Part shown: piece after piece, positions 1-6,176 of the stretch | Numbering within the stretch: the stretch's first letter is position 1 | Layout of the letters: each line of letters opens with the position of its first letter | From: Elusimicrobiota bacterium | GTDB taxonomy: Bacteria > CAYTYR01 > UBA6262 > DAOVJB01 | DNA: 6,186 nucleotides | Reading direction: 5' to 3' | NCBI GenBank assembly: GCA_030673425.1 | Contig: DAOVJB010000078.1 | Coordinates: 1-6,186 of the forward strand | Position numbers and translations under genes: made by a program | Notes under the pieces: generated by a model | The model's input: the letters and a program-made list of their open reading frames with translations, nothing else | What the model was told of the DNA's origin: nothing | The model's database searches: none

Positions 1-872
1 TCCTTGTTCCTGGCAACTTCGACGATAATATCTAAATTATTAATAGTTGTCTTAAAATCCAAACCGTAAACTGTATTTCTATTCCCTCTGAAAACATACT
101 CGCCTTTAGTTTCAGGCGGGTTTATCCCGGGTGTGAACCTGTCCTCATAAGCCGTCACGCCGATATGCACATTATAAAGAAAATTATATGCCACCCGCCC
201 GCCTATCAATTCTTCTTTTAAGGTATTCTGTTTCTTCAGACCATAGGCACTGTCAACATAGCCGTAGTCGTTCCTTATCTTATCAAGCTCTGTTTTTATG
301 GTACCGTCGGAATTAAGAGATGCATCAAGGAGCTTATTTGAATAAAAAAAGCTGCAGTAAAAATCCCCGCAGGTTTTTTCTCCAGCAAAACCCTTAAAAT
401 ATGCATTAGGGTTTGTTCCTGTATCTTCCTTTATCCCACGGGCTTTAATTTTTACAGGCCTTACCATCTCGCTAAAAGGATAATAGAAAAGAAGCCCCTG
501 GCCGTACTGGAGTTTATATGCTCCTAAAATCATCTTATCAAAGAAAATATTCTCTATCTTAAGATAATATTTAATCAAATAATATTTCTTTATAGTATCA
601 AAACTTATATCAGGCTCGTTCCTCCCTTTTCTTAAAACAAACCCCATATTATATTTTTCACCCTTATAGAATCGTATCTTGTTGTAAAGGTACATAGGGT
701 TGAAAAAATCACACCCTGCACCGTATGATTCTTTTTGAAATGGATCATAAATCTTAAGCCTAAAGCGCAAATCACCGTGCCATGACTGATCTTTCTCCTC
801 GGCTGATAGAGGCGTTGTTAAAGACAGAGAAATATTAAACAACAGAATTACAAGGATAAATGTTCTTTTCAC
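1..872 (-). CDS. Exported beta-barrel protein resembling the barrel domain of Bacteroidetes HhH (ComEA-like) outer-membrane proteins (partial, 3' end outside window)
   Basis: My own translation gives 290 codons from a GTG at 872-870 to the window edge with no stop, so the C-terminus is missing. An in-frame TAA lies two codons upstream of the GTG, and AGGAGG sits 12 bases before it, so this start is well fixed. Residues 1-24 form a signal peptide (Lys-Arg, a hydrophobic core, cleavage probably after PLSA). The rest alternates polar and aromatic/hydrophobic residues with many Tyr, Phe and Gly, as in an outer-membrane barrel. LQYGQGLLF (121-129), the downstream ARGI (144-147), NAYFKGFAG (156-164) and LIGGRVAYNF (222-231) recall, from memory, the barrel region of Bacteroidetes helix-hairpin-helix proteins, in the same order. 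No helix-hairpin-helix segment lies between the signal peptide and the barrel. It follows the operon at 984-4311 on the same strand but is separated by a terminator. The substrate or role is unknown. It could also be an unrelated porin. Confidence 0.72.
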   Translation of the reverse strand, partial: MKRTFILVILLFNISLSLTTPLSAEEKDQSWHGDLRFRLKIYDPFQKESYGAGCDFFNPMYLYNKIRFYKGEKYNMGFVLRKGRNEPDISFDTIKKYYLIKYYLKIENIFFDKMILGAYKLQYGQGLLFYYPFSEMVRPVKIKARGIKEDTGTNPNAYFKGFAGEKTCGDFYCSFFYSNKLLDASLNSDGTIKTELDKIRNDYGYVDSAYGLKKQNTLKEELIGGRVAYNFLYNVHIGVTAYEDRFTPGINPPETKGEYVFRGNRNTVYGLDFKTTINNLDIIVEVARNK

Positions 873-884
873 TTCTTAAAAAAT

Positions 885-890
885 CCTCCT
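885..890 (-). promoter_or_regulatory. Ribosome binding site AGGAGG for the barrel gene
   Basis: A perfect AGGAGG on the minus strand lies 12 bases upstream of the GTG at 872. The spacing is long. No other ATG, GTG or TTG lies between the site and the signal peptide, and the in-frame TAA just before the GTG excludes a longer protein. Confidence 0.7.
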
Positions 891-891
891 A

Positions 892-960
892 TTAATAAAA
901 AACCACGAAAAACACAATACTATCCATCAAAGCTAAATAAATCTATTGTGCTTCGTGGTT
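892..960 (-). terminator. Intrinsic terminator built from a long imperfect inverted repeat
   Basis: AACCACGAA (901-909) pairs with TTCGTGGTT (952-960), and CACAATA (913-919) pairs with TATTGTG (944-950). The two stems are separated by a small AAA/C internal loop and closed by a 24-base AT-rich loop. Read on the minus strand, the hairpin is followed at once by a T run (about 902-897) and further T/A bases. That is the form of a rho-independent terminator for the operon ending at 984. On the plus strand the following bases are AATAAAC, not a T run, so termination should be one-directional. The long loop and internal mismatch make it less compact than a typical terminator. Confidence 0.7.
901..960. 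repeat. Inverted repeat with AACCACGAA/TTCGTGGTT ends, possible dispersed intergenic element
   Basis: The outer arms are perfect 9-base complements and the inner arms perfect 7-base complements. From memory, CTTCGTGGTTAA-type sequences recur in intergenic spaces of many environmental bacterial genomes, often as short palindromes. Only one copy is in this window, so the repeat nature cannot be shown here. The element fills most of the 111-base gap between the membrane protein gene and the barrel gene. Confidence 0.45.
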
Positions 961-983
961 AATAAACTTTTATTGCTTTTTTA

Positions 984-1772
984 TTATGCTTCTTCTTTAT
1001 GTAAAGGAAACCTCAAACTGACAGCCTCAAAAACACCCGCAGCAAGAGCCCCCACATAATAAATCCACCACTGGTTGGGTATCTTCCAGAAGATAAACAT
1101 AAACCCGCAGAACAGCATCGAAAAGCCATAAGTCCATACGGCAACCGCCTGGAAGAAGAGTTTCTTCCTCATATTAGTATAGACAGTATCTTCAGGATAA
1201 GTAACAGACTTCCAGAAAGCTATCACACCGACACTAACCATAAAAAATACCGGGCTGATGAGGCGGATGATGAACAAAACAGGCATCAGATTACGATGTG
1301 CATTGCTCGGATGAAACCATCTCCCATCATAAACAGGATATCCCTTAACACTGAAGATTTCCATTGACCCGCCGATAGCAAAAATATTAACTATGCTAAA
1401 AGCAATGGCTAACAGAATACCGATACCCAGGACAATGATAACAAACTTTTTATTAATCTTTTTATACCCCAGGGCGAAACTTGAAAGTCCTATGAAAACA
1501 GCGGGAGCAAAAAGCCCTATCATAAAGAATTCCCTGATGTTATTAATGATTAAAGGCATAGGATGCGGTCCCAGAAGGATCTGTAGCGGTCTTGTCATTA
1601 AATAAATACCAAAAAAAATAAAACCCCAGTAGGCTCCCTTATATGTTATGTCACCTGTTATCAGCTTGCGCATAGGCGCAATATATTTAATATATTTTGC
1701 TAGCAGGAAATATACAATCCCGCAGATAAAAGGCACAACTATATTAGCAATAATCAACAAAGTAATATTCAT
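984..1772 (-). CDS. Seven-transmembrane-helix protein of unknown function
   Basis: I place the start at the ATG at 1772-1770 (262 residues), which has AAGGGA 4 bases upstream and begins directly in the first membrane helix. A GTG at 1808 in the same frame would add 12 residues and overlap the previous gene by 17 bases, but it lacks a clear ribosome binding site. Hydrophobic segments lie near residues 3-25, 47-68, 80-101, 109-133, 162-187, 204-229 and 234-253. The basic clusters KYIKY/MRK, KKINKK and NMRKK all fall on one side, so the positive-inside rule gives N-out, C-in with a roughly 28-residue external loop (134-161) containing WFHPSNAHR. The topology is that of 7TM sensor input domains, but there is no kinase, cyclase or other output domain and I recognise no family signature. 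It is the last gene of the operon, 19 bases after the exported SpoVG-like gene. A role as receptor, transporter or membrane partner of its neighbour is inference only. Confidence 0.75.
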   Translation of the reverse strand: MNITLLIIANIVVPFICGIVYFLLAKYIKYIAPMRKLITGDITYKGAYWGFIFFGIYLMTRPLQILLGPHPMPLIINNIREFFMIGLFAPAVFIGLSSFALGYKKINKKFVIIVLGIGILLAIAFSIVNIFAIGGSMEIFSVKGYPVYDGRWFHPSNAHRNLMPVLFIIRLISPVFFMVSVGVIAFWKSVTYPEDTVYTNMRKKLFFQAVAVWTYGFSMLFCGFMFIFWKIPNQWWIYYVGALAAGVFEAVSLRFPLHKEEA

Positions 1773-1776
1773 TTTT

Positions 1777-1782
1777 TCCCTT
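1777..1782 (-). promoter_or_regulatory. Ribosome binding site AAGGGA deciding the ATG at 1772
   Basis: AAGGGA lies 4 bases upstream of the ATG at 1772 and inside the longer alternative reading from the GTG at 1808. It is the best Shine-Dalgarno match near either start, which is why the shorter protein is preferred. Confidence 0.55.
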
Positions 1783-1791
1783 AAAAGCTTT

Positions 1792-2373
1792 TCAATCAGG
1801 CTCTTCACTTAGAGCCGCTGTATATTTTATCAAGATTTCAGACTCAAGCATCTTTTTGAATTCCGGCATAAGAAATCTTACCTGCTTAATCCAGCCCTTA
1901 GCGTCTTTTCTTGACGGCCAGGCCACCCACAGGTCTCCTCTGGTTTCGATCACACCGCAGGTTATCCTCAGGACATCATTAAAAATTACCTCAACATTCG
2001 CCCGCCGGCTTTTACCGCTAAGCATAAACAACTTCGTTATTTTATATTTTAATTTATCTGTTTCTTTTTCTACACTAATACCTGATATAACAGCTTCTTC
2101 AATTTTCTCACTGATATCCTTTTTCAAGATAACAACCTGGGGATATACTCTACCGCTCTTACTTATATACTCAGGGAATTTTATAAACTTTTTATTATCT
2201 CCCTCAATTATCAAAATCTCATCTATTTTTATACAATCATTAATAGTTACCGACGCCCGATTATCTTCAACATCAACTGCCGTAACAGTTATGGAATTTT
2301 TTGCATAGGTAACATTAGCAAAAATAAATAAAAAAAGAATCAGTAGAAGAACTATATATTTTTTATCAGGCAA
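1792..2373 (-). CDS. Exported protein with two tandem SpoVG-like domains
   Basis: This is a 193-residue protein. The start is a TTG at 2373-2371. An in-frame TGA lies seven codons upstream, and no other start codon precedes the hydrophobic N-terminus, so TTG is essentially forced. AAGGA lies 11 bases upstream. Residues 1-24 look like a signal peptide (DKK, a long Leu/Ile/Phe core, TYA before the likely cleavage site). An uncleaved membrane anchor is possible. Two segments each follow the SpoVG pattern: residues about 27-98, with ASVTINDCIKIDEI and then IEGDNKKFIKFPE; and about 110-182, with ANVEVIFNDVLRI and then DLWVAWPSRKDAKGW. The second matches the SpoVG core (a short strand, a glycine turn, F/W-V-A-x-P-S-R/K, a D/G turn, and a helix ending the domain) best. 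SpoVG is known as a cytoplasmic nucleic-acid-binding regulator of about 85-97 residues, so a secreted double copy is unusual. The gene overlaps the HAD gene by 8 bases, implying translational coupling. Its function is not known. Confidence 0.72.
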   Translation of the reverse strand: MPDKKYIVLLLILFLFIFANVTYAKNSITVTAVDVEDNRASVTINDCIKIDEILIIEGDNKKFIKFPEYISKSGRVYPQVVILKKDISEKIEEAVISGISVEKETDKLKYKITKLFMLSGKSRRANVEVIFNDVLRITCGVIETRGDLWVAWPSRKDAKGWIKQVRFLMPEFKKMLESEILIKYTAALSEEPD

Positions 2374-3052
2374 CTTTGTTCTCTTCCTTCACTATGTCTA
2401 ACAGCTCGATAATATCATTGACCTCATAGTCCGCCCCTGATTCCTTAACATCAAATATATCCCCGTAGCGGGCAAAGACTGTTTTTATACCTACCTTTTT
2501 TGCTCCGACAACATCCCTTTCGGCCCAGTCCCCTATCATCATAACCTCTTCAGGCTTCATGCCTAATAACTCAAGCGCCTTAAGAAACGGTTTCGGAGAA
2601 GGCTTCTTTTCCCCTGTATCATCGAAATTGATAACATAGTCAAAATAATGCTGGACGCCCAGTTCACTTATACGCAGCCACATAGGAATACGCGGCGCAT
2701 CTGATACAATGACCATTTTAATACCCATCTTCACCAGACCCGTTAACGTAAGATGAACATGTGGATACAGACACATGGTGCCTTCCTTGGCACGGCGGTA
2801 CCCTATTATCCCTGCTGATAGAATACGGTAATCAACTTCACCAAGCTTATCCGCCAGTACCTTATTAAATATCTTCTGGTCTTCAATACCTTCTTTATCA
2901 TATACTTCATAGATTTTTTCGATCATCTCTTCTTTGGGAACTTTCAACCCCGCATCTATCATCGCATCAACCGCGGCATCTACTGACACTTTTTTCATCT
3001 TCATAAAATCAAGAAGTGTATTATCGAGATCGAAAATAACGGCTTTTATCAT
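2366..3052 (-). CDS. HAD-superfamily hydrolase (phosphatase, IA-type)
   Basis: A 228-residue soluble protein with all four HAD motifs. Motif I is DLDNT at residues 8-12 (D8 nucleophile, D10 acid/base). Motif II is the serine of IVSD (S117). Motif III is a lysine at KKPSPKPF (K150). Motif IV is GDWAERDVVGA, with D175 and D180 for Mg2+. An alpha-helical cap lies between motifs I and II (about 16-95), which fits subfamily I. Members remove phosphate from sugar phosphates, nucleotides or phosphoglycolate, and substrate cannot be read from sequence. The ATG is preceded by GAGGT with good spacing, 12 bases after the cdd stop. Placement after mtnP and cdd makes a nucleoside monophosphate or sugar phosphate a reasonable guess. 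Its 3' end overlaps the next gene by 8 bases. Confidence 0.9.
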   Translation of the reverse strand: MIKAVIFDLDNTLLDFMKMKKVSVDAAVDAMIDAGLKVPKEEMIEKIYEVYDKEGIEDQKIFNKVLADKLGEVDYRILSAGIIGYRRAKEGTMCLYPHVHLTLTGLVKMGIKMVIVSDAPRIPMWLRISELGVQHYFDYVINFDDTGEKKPSPKPFLKALELLGMKPEEVMMIGDWAERDVVGAKKVGIKTVFARYGDIFDVKESGADYEVNDIIELLDIVKEENKVA

Positions 3053-3064
3053 CTTTTACCTCTT

Positions 3065-3448
3065 TCACCTTTTTAACTTAAATGCATCAGGTAGCAACTT
3101 AGCAATCGTTGTGACTTTCTTATCACCTTTTACGTTCGCCATAATAATTTTTACATCTTTGCCGAATTCTGCTATCACCTGCCTGCACGCCCCGCAAACA
3201 GATGTTAACTTGCCCCCTGTAACAACAGCAATTGCCTTAATATCCTTTTCTCCTTCTGAAACTGCCTTAAAAATTGCAACCCTTTCAGCACAGCAGGTAA
3301 TACCAAAGCTGGCATTCTCCACATTGCATCCTGAGTAGATGTTGCCTCCCTTAGTAAGAACAGCTGCTCCTACTTTATACTTGGAATAAGGGCTGTATGC
3401 TCTATTCCTTGCTTTTTTTGCCTCATTAATTAAACGTTTAATATTCAT
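3065..3448 (-). CDS. cdd: Cytidine deaminase
   Basis: A 127-residue protein, the usual size for the small tetrameric zinc cytidine deaminases, which hydrolyse cytidine and deoxycytidine to uridine and deoxyuridine in pyrimidine salvage. The zinc site is C53-A-E55 plus C85-G-A-C88-RQ, with E55 as proton shuttle. The ligands are three cysteines, as in the short class. The N-terminal AYSPYSKYKVGAAV (residues 18-31) and the substrate-binding NVENASFG (42-49) are canonical. The common SPCGxCRQ has Val in place of Pro here. The ATG starts 5 bases after the mtnP stop, and the only ribosome binding site is a weak AGGG overlapping that stop, so translation is probably coupled to mtnP. Confidence 0.96.
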   Translation of the reverse strand: MNIKRLINEAKKARNRAYSPYSKYKVGAAVLTKGGNIYSGCNVENASFGITCCAERVAIFKAVSEGEKDIKAIAVVTGGKLTSVCGACRQVIAEFGKDVKIIMANVKGDKKVTTIAKLLPDAFKLKR

Positions 3449-3453
3449 ATACC

Positions 3454-4311
3454 CTACTTTATATACTTTCCTATTAATAAATCCAAATCTTTCTTCTTAT
3501 CTTTAGGGATTAAATCAGGCTGGGTGATAATAGCAGTAGAAAGTGCAGTAGAACATTCGCACTTTCTTTCCTCGGGAATCCTGGAGATTACTGTTTTTAA
3601 CAGCTTCTTTACATTTTCTACATTCTTCATAAGGTTCTGGATTACCATATCAATATTTACATCTTCAACATGCCAGACATCATAATCAGTAACAAGAGCA
3701 ACCGTAGCATAACATATCTCAGCCTCGCGTGCAAGTTTTGCCTCAGGGATATTGGTCATACCTATTATGGAAAAGCCTAATTGCCTGTATACGTTAGACT
3801 CGGCTCTTGTTGAAAACATCGGTCCTTCAATACAGACATACGTCCCACCCTTATGAACGGTTATCCCTATATCCTGGGCTGTTTTGTACAAAATCTCACC
3901 TAAGCTCTTGCAGTAAGGATCAGCAAAACCAACATGGGCTACTATCCCGTCCCCGAAGAAACTTGCATTCCTCACCCTGGTGCGGTCAAACAGCTGGTCA
4001 GGTATGACAAAATCACGGGGTTTTAATTCCTCCTTCAAGCTCCCTACAGCGGAAATAGATATAATATTCTCCACACCTAAACTTTTTAAGGCATAAATAT
4101 TCGCCCTGAAATTAACCTCTGAAGGCGTTATTCTGTGCCCTCTTCCATGACGAGGCAGAAACGCTACTTTTGTATCCTCAAGCGTTCCGACTATTATTGC
4201 ATCCGAAGGGTCGCCAAACGGTGTCTTAACCTTAACCTCTTCTACATCCTTTATTCCCTCGATATTATATACTCCGCTCCCTCCGATTACACCTATCTTG
4301 ACCTTCTCCAT
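3454..4311 (-). CDS. mtnP: S-methyl-5'-thioadenosine phosphorylase
   Basis: A 285-residue cytoplasmic enzyme of the trimeric PNP/MTAP family. It cleaves methylthioadenosine with phosphate to adenine and 5-methylthioribose-1-phosphate, clearing the by-product of polyamine synthesis and other SAM-dependent reactions. Visible motifs are the phosphate loop GGSG (10-13), RHGRGH (54-59), SAVGSL (87-92), [10 protein letters not shown] (162-171), [19 protein letters not shown] (184-202) and TDYDVWH (208-214). The Asp pair D209/D211 is the mark of 6-aminopurine specificity. Inosine/guanosine enzymes of the family carry Asn at the discriminating position, so MTAP is favoured over PNP or MTIP. A C-terminal CEC (251-253) recalls the CXC motif of some archaeal and bacterial relatives. 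The ATG has GGGAGG 6 bases upstream. It is the first gene of a five-gene operon, behind its own promoter, divergent from the cupin gene. Confidence 0.93.
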   Translation of the reverse strand: MEKVKIGVIGGSGVYNIEGIKDVEEVKVKTPFGDPSDAIIVGTLEDTKVAFLPRHGRGHRITPSEVNFRANIYALKSLGVENIISISAVGSLKEELKPRDFVIPDQLFDRTRVRNASFFGDGIVAHVGFADPYCKSLGEILYKTAQDIGITVHKGGTYVCIEGPMFSTRAESNVYRQLGFSIIGMTNIPEAKLAREAEICYATVALVTDYDVWHVEDVNIDMVIQNLMKNVENVKKLLKTVISRIPEERKCECSTALSTAIITQPDLIPKDKKKDLDLLIGKYIK

Positions 4312-4349
4312 CTACTGCCTCCCTGAGAGATATAAAACAGTACAGAGGT

Positions 4350-4378
4350 ATTATACAAGAAACCACCTTAAAAAGCAA
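4350..4378 (-). promoter_or_regulatory. Sigma70-type promoter of the mtnP operon
   Basis: On the minus strand TTGCTT (4378-4373) and a perfect TATAAT (4355-4350) are separated by exactly 17 bases. The predicted transcript starts near 4343, giving a leader of about 32 bases that contains the GGGAGG site of mtnP. No operator or riboswitch is visible in so short a leader. Confidence 0.72.
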
Positions 4379-4380
4379 AT

Positions 4381-4413
4381 AAAAAAATCCCCCAAGTTTT
4401 GCTTAAGACTTGG
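4381..4413 (-). terminator. Hairpin with T tract between the divergent promoters
   Basis: CCAAGTTTT (4392-4400) pairs with AAGACTTGG (4405-4413), giving 9 pairs with one G-T and a GCTT tetraloop. On the minus strand it is followed by GGGA and then seven T (4387-4381), a terminator form that would stop transcripts arriving from the right, antisense through the cupin gene. On the plus strand it is followed by AGTTTTTAC, a weaker tail. A role as an operator between the two promoters is an alternative. Confidence 0.5.
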
Positions 4414-4430
4414 AGTTTTTACTTTTTACT

Positions 4431-4458
4431 TTGATAAATATCACTTTTAGTATATAAT
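4431..4458 (+). promoter_or_regulatory. Sigma70-type promoter of the cupin gene
   Basis: TTGATA (4431-4436) and a perfect TATAAT (4453-4458) are 16 bases apart. The transcript would start near 4465, leaving a leader of about 25 bases with AGGAGG (4480-4485) four bases before the ATG. Strong consensus at every site suggests good constitutive expression. Confidence 0.72.
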
Positions 4459-4489
4459 CAAAAGTACAATTAATGTTTTAGGAGGTCTT

Positions 4490-4765
4490 ATGAGTCAGAT
4501 TACAGTTGAAAAGCTCTCGGAAGAACAAAAAAAAGATATGGGCATTTCTTCATGGCCCATATGGACAAAAGAGGTATCACGCTTTGACTGGTCCTATGAT
4601 TCAGTCGAGGAGTGCTATATTCTTGAAGGCTCTGTTACCGTTGAGACTAAAGACGGGAATAAGGTGAGTTTTGGAGTGGGAGATTTTGTAACATTTCCTA
4701 AAGGTCTTTCGTGTGTCTGGGATATTAAAGAGGCCGTAAGAAAGCATTATAACTTCAAAGATTAA
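4490..4765 (+). CDS. Small cupin protein, DUF861 (Cupin_3) type
   Basis: A 91-residue single-domain cupin, close to the usual length for stand-alone DUF861 proteins. WPIWTKEVSRFDWSYDS (22-38), ECYILEGSVTV (41-51) and the second motif GDFVTFPKGLSCVWDI (64-79) match the pattern known from bacterial and plant members. The C-terminal KHYNF (85-89) is also typical. The histidine ligands of classical metal cupins (HxH and the late His) are not present at the expected places; only acidic residues around E40/E41 remain. Metal binding and enzymatic activity are therefore uncertain. Related domains form ureidoglycine aminohydrolase, but this protein is far shorter than that two-cupin enzyme. It is monocistronic, driven by its own promoter, and ends 6 bases from the stop of the converging gene. 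Confidence 0.88.
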   Translation: MSQITVEKLSEEQKKDMGISSWPIWTKEVSRFDWSYDSVEECYILEGSVTVETKDGNKVSFGVGDFVTFPKGLSCVWDIKEAVRKHYNFKD

Positions 4766-4771
4766 TCGGTT

Positions 4772-6166
4772 TTATTTTTTAAGGGTTTGTTTCTGCTTCT
4801 TTATCCCCTGAAAAAGACGTTCTGCCTGTAGCATAAAGATGTCTATTTTCGACTGAATAATCAGTGGAAACAGATTCCCGTCAGTCTCGATAGAAAGAAA
4901 CGGCAAGTCAAAAAAGTTTCTGTACTGGTCTATAATAAAATCTTTGTCACTTTCTGCTTTTCCCTGTATATTCATCTCCCCATCTAAAATAGACGCGGCA
5001 AATCTTGAGGGCATACAGGCAAAAGGACCAATAGAGATTATACCGCAGGAATGGTCAATAATTTCCCTTAGTGCTGAACCCACCGTAAGGATGCTTTCTC
5101 CCATCAGGTTGTCATTTATAAGATGTCGTGAATGGTCTATTATTTCTTCTATATCCGTGGTTTCATAATGAATCAAACGTGACTCAGCCATGATGCCTTT
5201 TATCTTCTTTTCAATGTATAGCTGTATGTGGTCACTGATGTGAATTTTGAGCTTGCTGCGTAGGGATATTCTTACTCCCCTGCTATTTTTCTTAGCAAGG
5301 TAGTTACAATAATAGATGTATTCGGAAACAGGGGCGATTCTGACAACAAATTCTTTTTCTGCCAGGCGTTCAATCAAATCAAGACGGGAAAACTGATCCC
5401 GCCGCACGTAAACCTCTCCGATTAACGATACTACTTTCGCTTCTGAAAGTGGTCTCTTTAAATCAATTCGAGCTAAGCACCCGGCTGAAGATATGAGCTG
5501 GTCATAAAATTTCCGATCAGATAGGTTACTAACGGCAAAAATGATTTTGTCCCATTCCTCATTAAATATTTTCAAAGCCTCTTTTCTATTAACAGCAAGA
5601 ACATAAAGAGCATTCCTGATATCCTCAAACAGATCGGAGATGATTATCGATTTCCATGCACTTAAAATGAATTTCATCCCTATTTCTCCGTAAGAGTTCT
5701 CGTCATCAAGAGAGAGTATCCCTGTGTTTTCGAAGCCATAATTGGCAATAATATCTCTCATACGTACATGGTACTGTCCCTGTCGGCATGGTCCCCCGCC
5801 CTTGGGCATGAAGAATAGAGTTATTTTATCGCTCTTCTTTTCACGCAGGTATTCTATCATTGAACCAGTGGTTAAAATAAAAGGCAGGCATTCCTTACAA
5901 TTAGAGACCTTCCTTCCGTACTTAAGCGTTTCCATTGTAGCTACCGGTATAGCCATAGCATTATACCCGTGTGCTTTCATAATCGCGGAAAAAGCTACGG
6001 TACTTAATTCTCCCATTGAGGGAAGAATCACCTCTACCTTCTCAGACCTGAGGGAATGTTTTTCCCCTTTTTCATCCACAACTGAAAGTCTTCTGTTACA
6101 GGATACAACTTCCAGTGGTTTTATTTTCTTACGACTCGTTTTTTGAAGCTGACCGATTTTCTTCAA
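4772..6166 (-). CDS. Activase-related iron-sulfur protein of the 2-hydroxyacyl-CoA dehydratase type (COG3581-like)
   Basis: 464 residues from a TTG at 6166. The frame carries no stop between there and the window end, so the true start may lie outside. AGGAG 10 bases before the TTG supports an internal start. Landmarks of the family are CKEC (90-93), GGGPCRQGQY (123-131), IGEVYVRRDQFS (249-260), PFACMPSRFAASIL (381-394) and, near the end, LPFLSIETDGN (421-431) with a following acidic/hydrophobic helix. C90, C93, C127 and C384 are likely cluster ligands. In known proteins this region is the C-terminal part of very large activases or a separate partner of an ATP-dependent ASKHA activator that drives low-potential electron transfer to [4Fe-4S] dehydratases or double-cubane cluster proteins. 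No ASKHA domain is visible here. The first 45 or so basic residues lack clear homology and could be a linker. The substrate is unknown. The family points to anaerobic metabolism. Confidence 0.82.
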   Translation of the reverse strand: MKKIGQLQKTSRKKIKPLEVVSCNRRLSVVDEKGEKHSLRSEKVEVILPSMGELSTVAFSAIMKAHGYNAMAIPVATMETLKYGRKVSNCKECLPFILTTGSMIEYLREKKSDKITLFFMPKGGGPCRQGQYHVRMRDIIANYGFENTGILSLDDENSYGEIGMKFILSAWKSIIISDLFEDIRNALYVLAVNRKEALKIFNEEWDKIIFAVSNLSDRKFYDQLISSAGCLARIDLKRPLSEAKVVSLIGEVYVRRDQFSRLDLIERLAEKEFVVRIAPVSEYIYYCNYLAKKNSRGVRISLRSKLKIHISDHIQLYIEKKIKGIMAESRLIHYETTDIEEIIDHSRHLINDNLMGESILTVGSALREIIDHSCGIISIGPFACMPSRFAASILDGEMNIQGKAESDKDFIIDQYRNFFDLPFLSIETDGNLFPLIIQSKIDIFMLQAERLFQGIKKQKQTLKK

Positions 6167-6176
6167 CTTAAGGTAA

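Noticed and set aside
890-960. Promoter for the barrel gene inside the inverted repeat (TAGTAT-like or TATTAA-like -10)
   Set aside because: No -35 match at proper spacing, and the better-looking candidates would start transcription at the ribosome binding site.
1393-1605. Plus-strand open frame inside the 7TM gene, and similar ones at 1856-2308 and 2934-3338
   Set aside because: Each lies wholly or mostly opposite a gene with recognisable domains, has no ribosome binding site of note, and gives low-complexity translations with no family features.
1773-1808. GTG at 1808 as start of the 7TM protein
   Set aside because: It has poor ribosome binding sequence, overlaps the previous gene by 17 bases, and the ATG at 1772 has AAGGGA in place.
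3454-4311. Methylthioinosine phosphorylase or general purine nucleoside phosphorylase instead of MtnP
   Set aside because: The TDYDVWH motif keeps both Asp residues expected for adenine-type substrates.
3807-4326. Plus-strand frames at 3807-4007 and 4135-4326 opposite mtnP
   Set aside because: They are shadows of a clearly conserved phosphorylase gene and show no protein-like features of their own.
4312-4489. Riboswitch or regulatory RNA in the divergent intergenic region
   Set aside because: After removing the two promoters, two ribosome binding sites and one short hairpin, there is no room for a conserved aptamer and no known motif is visible.
4944-6146. Plus-strand frames at 4944-5168 and 5742-6146
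   Set aside because: They lie opposite the activase-related gene, whose motifs are conserved across the same stretch.
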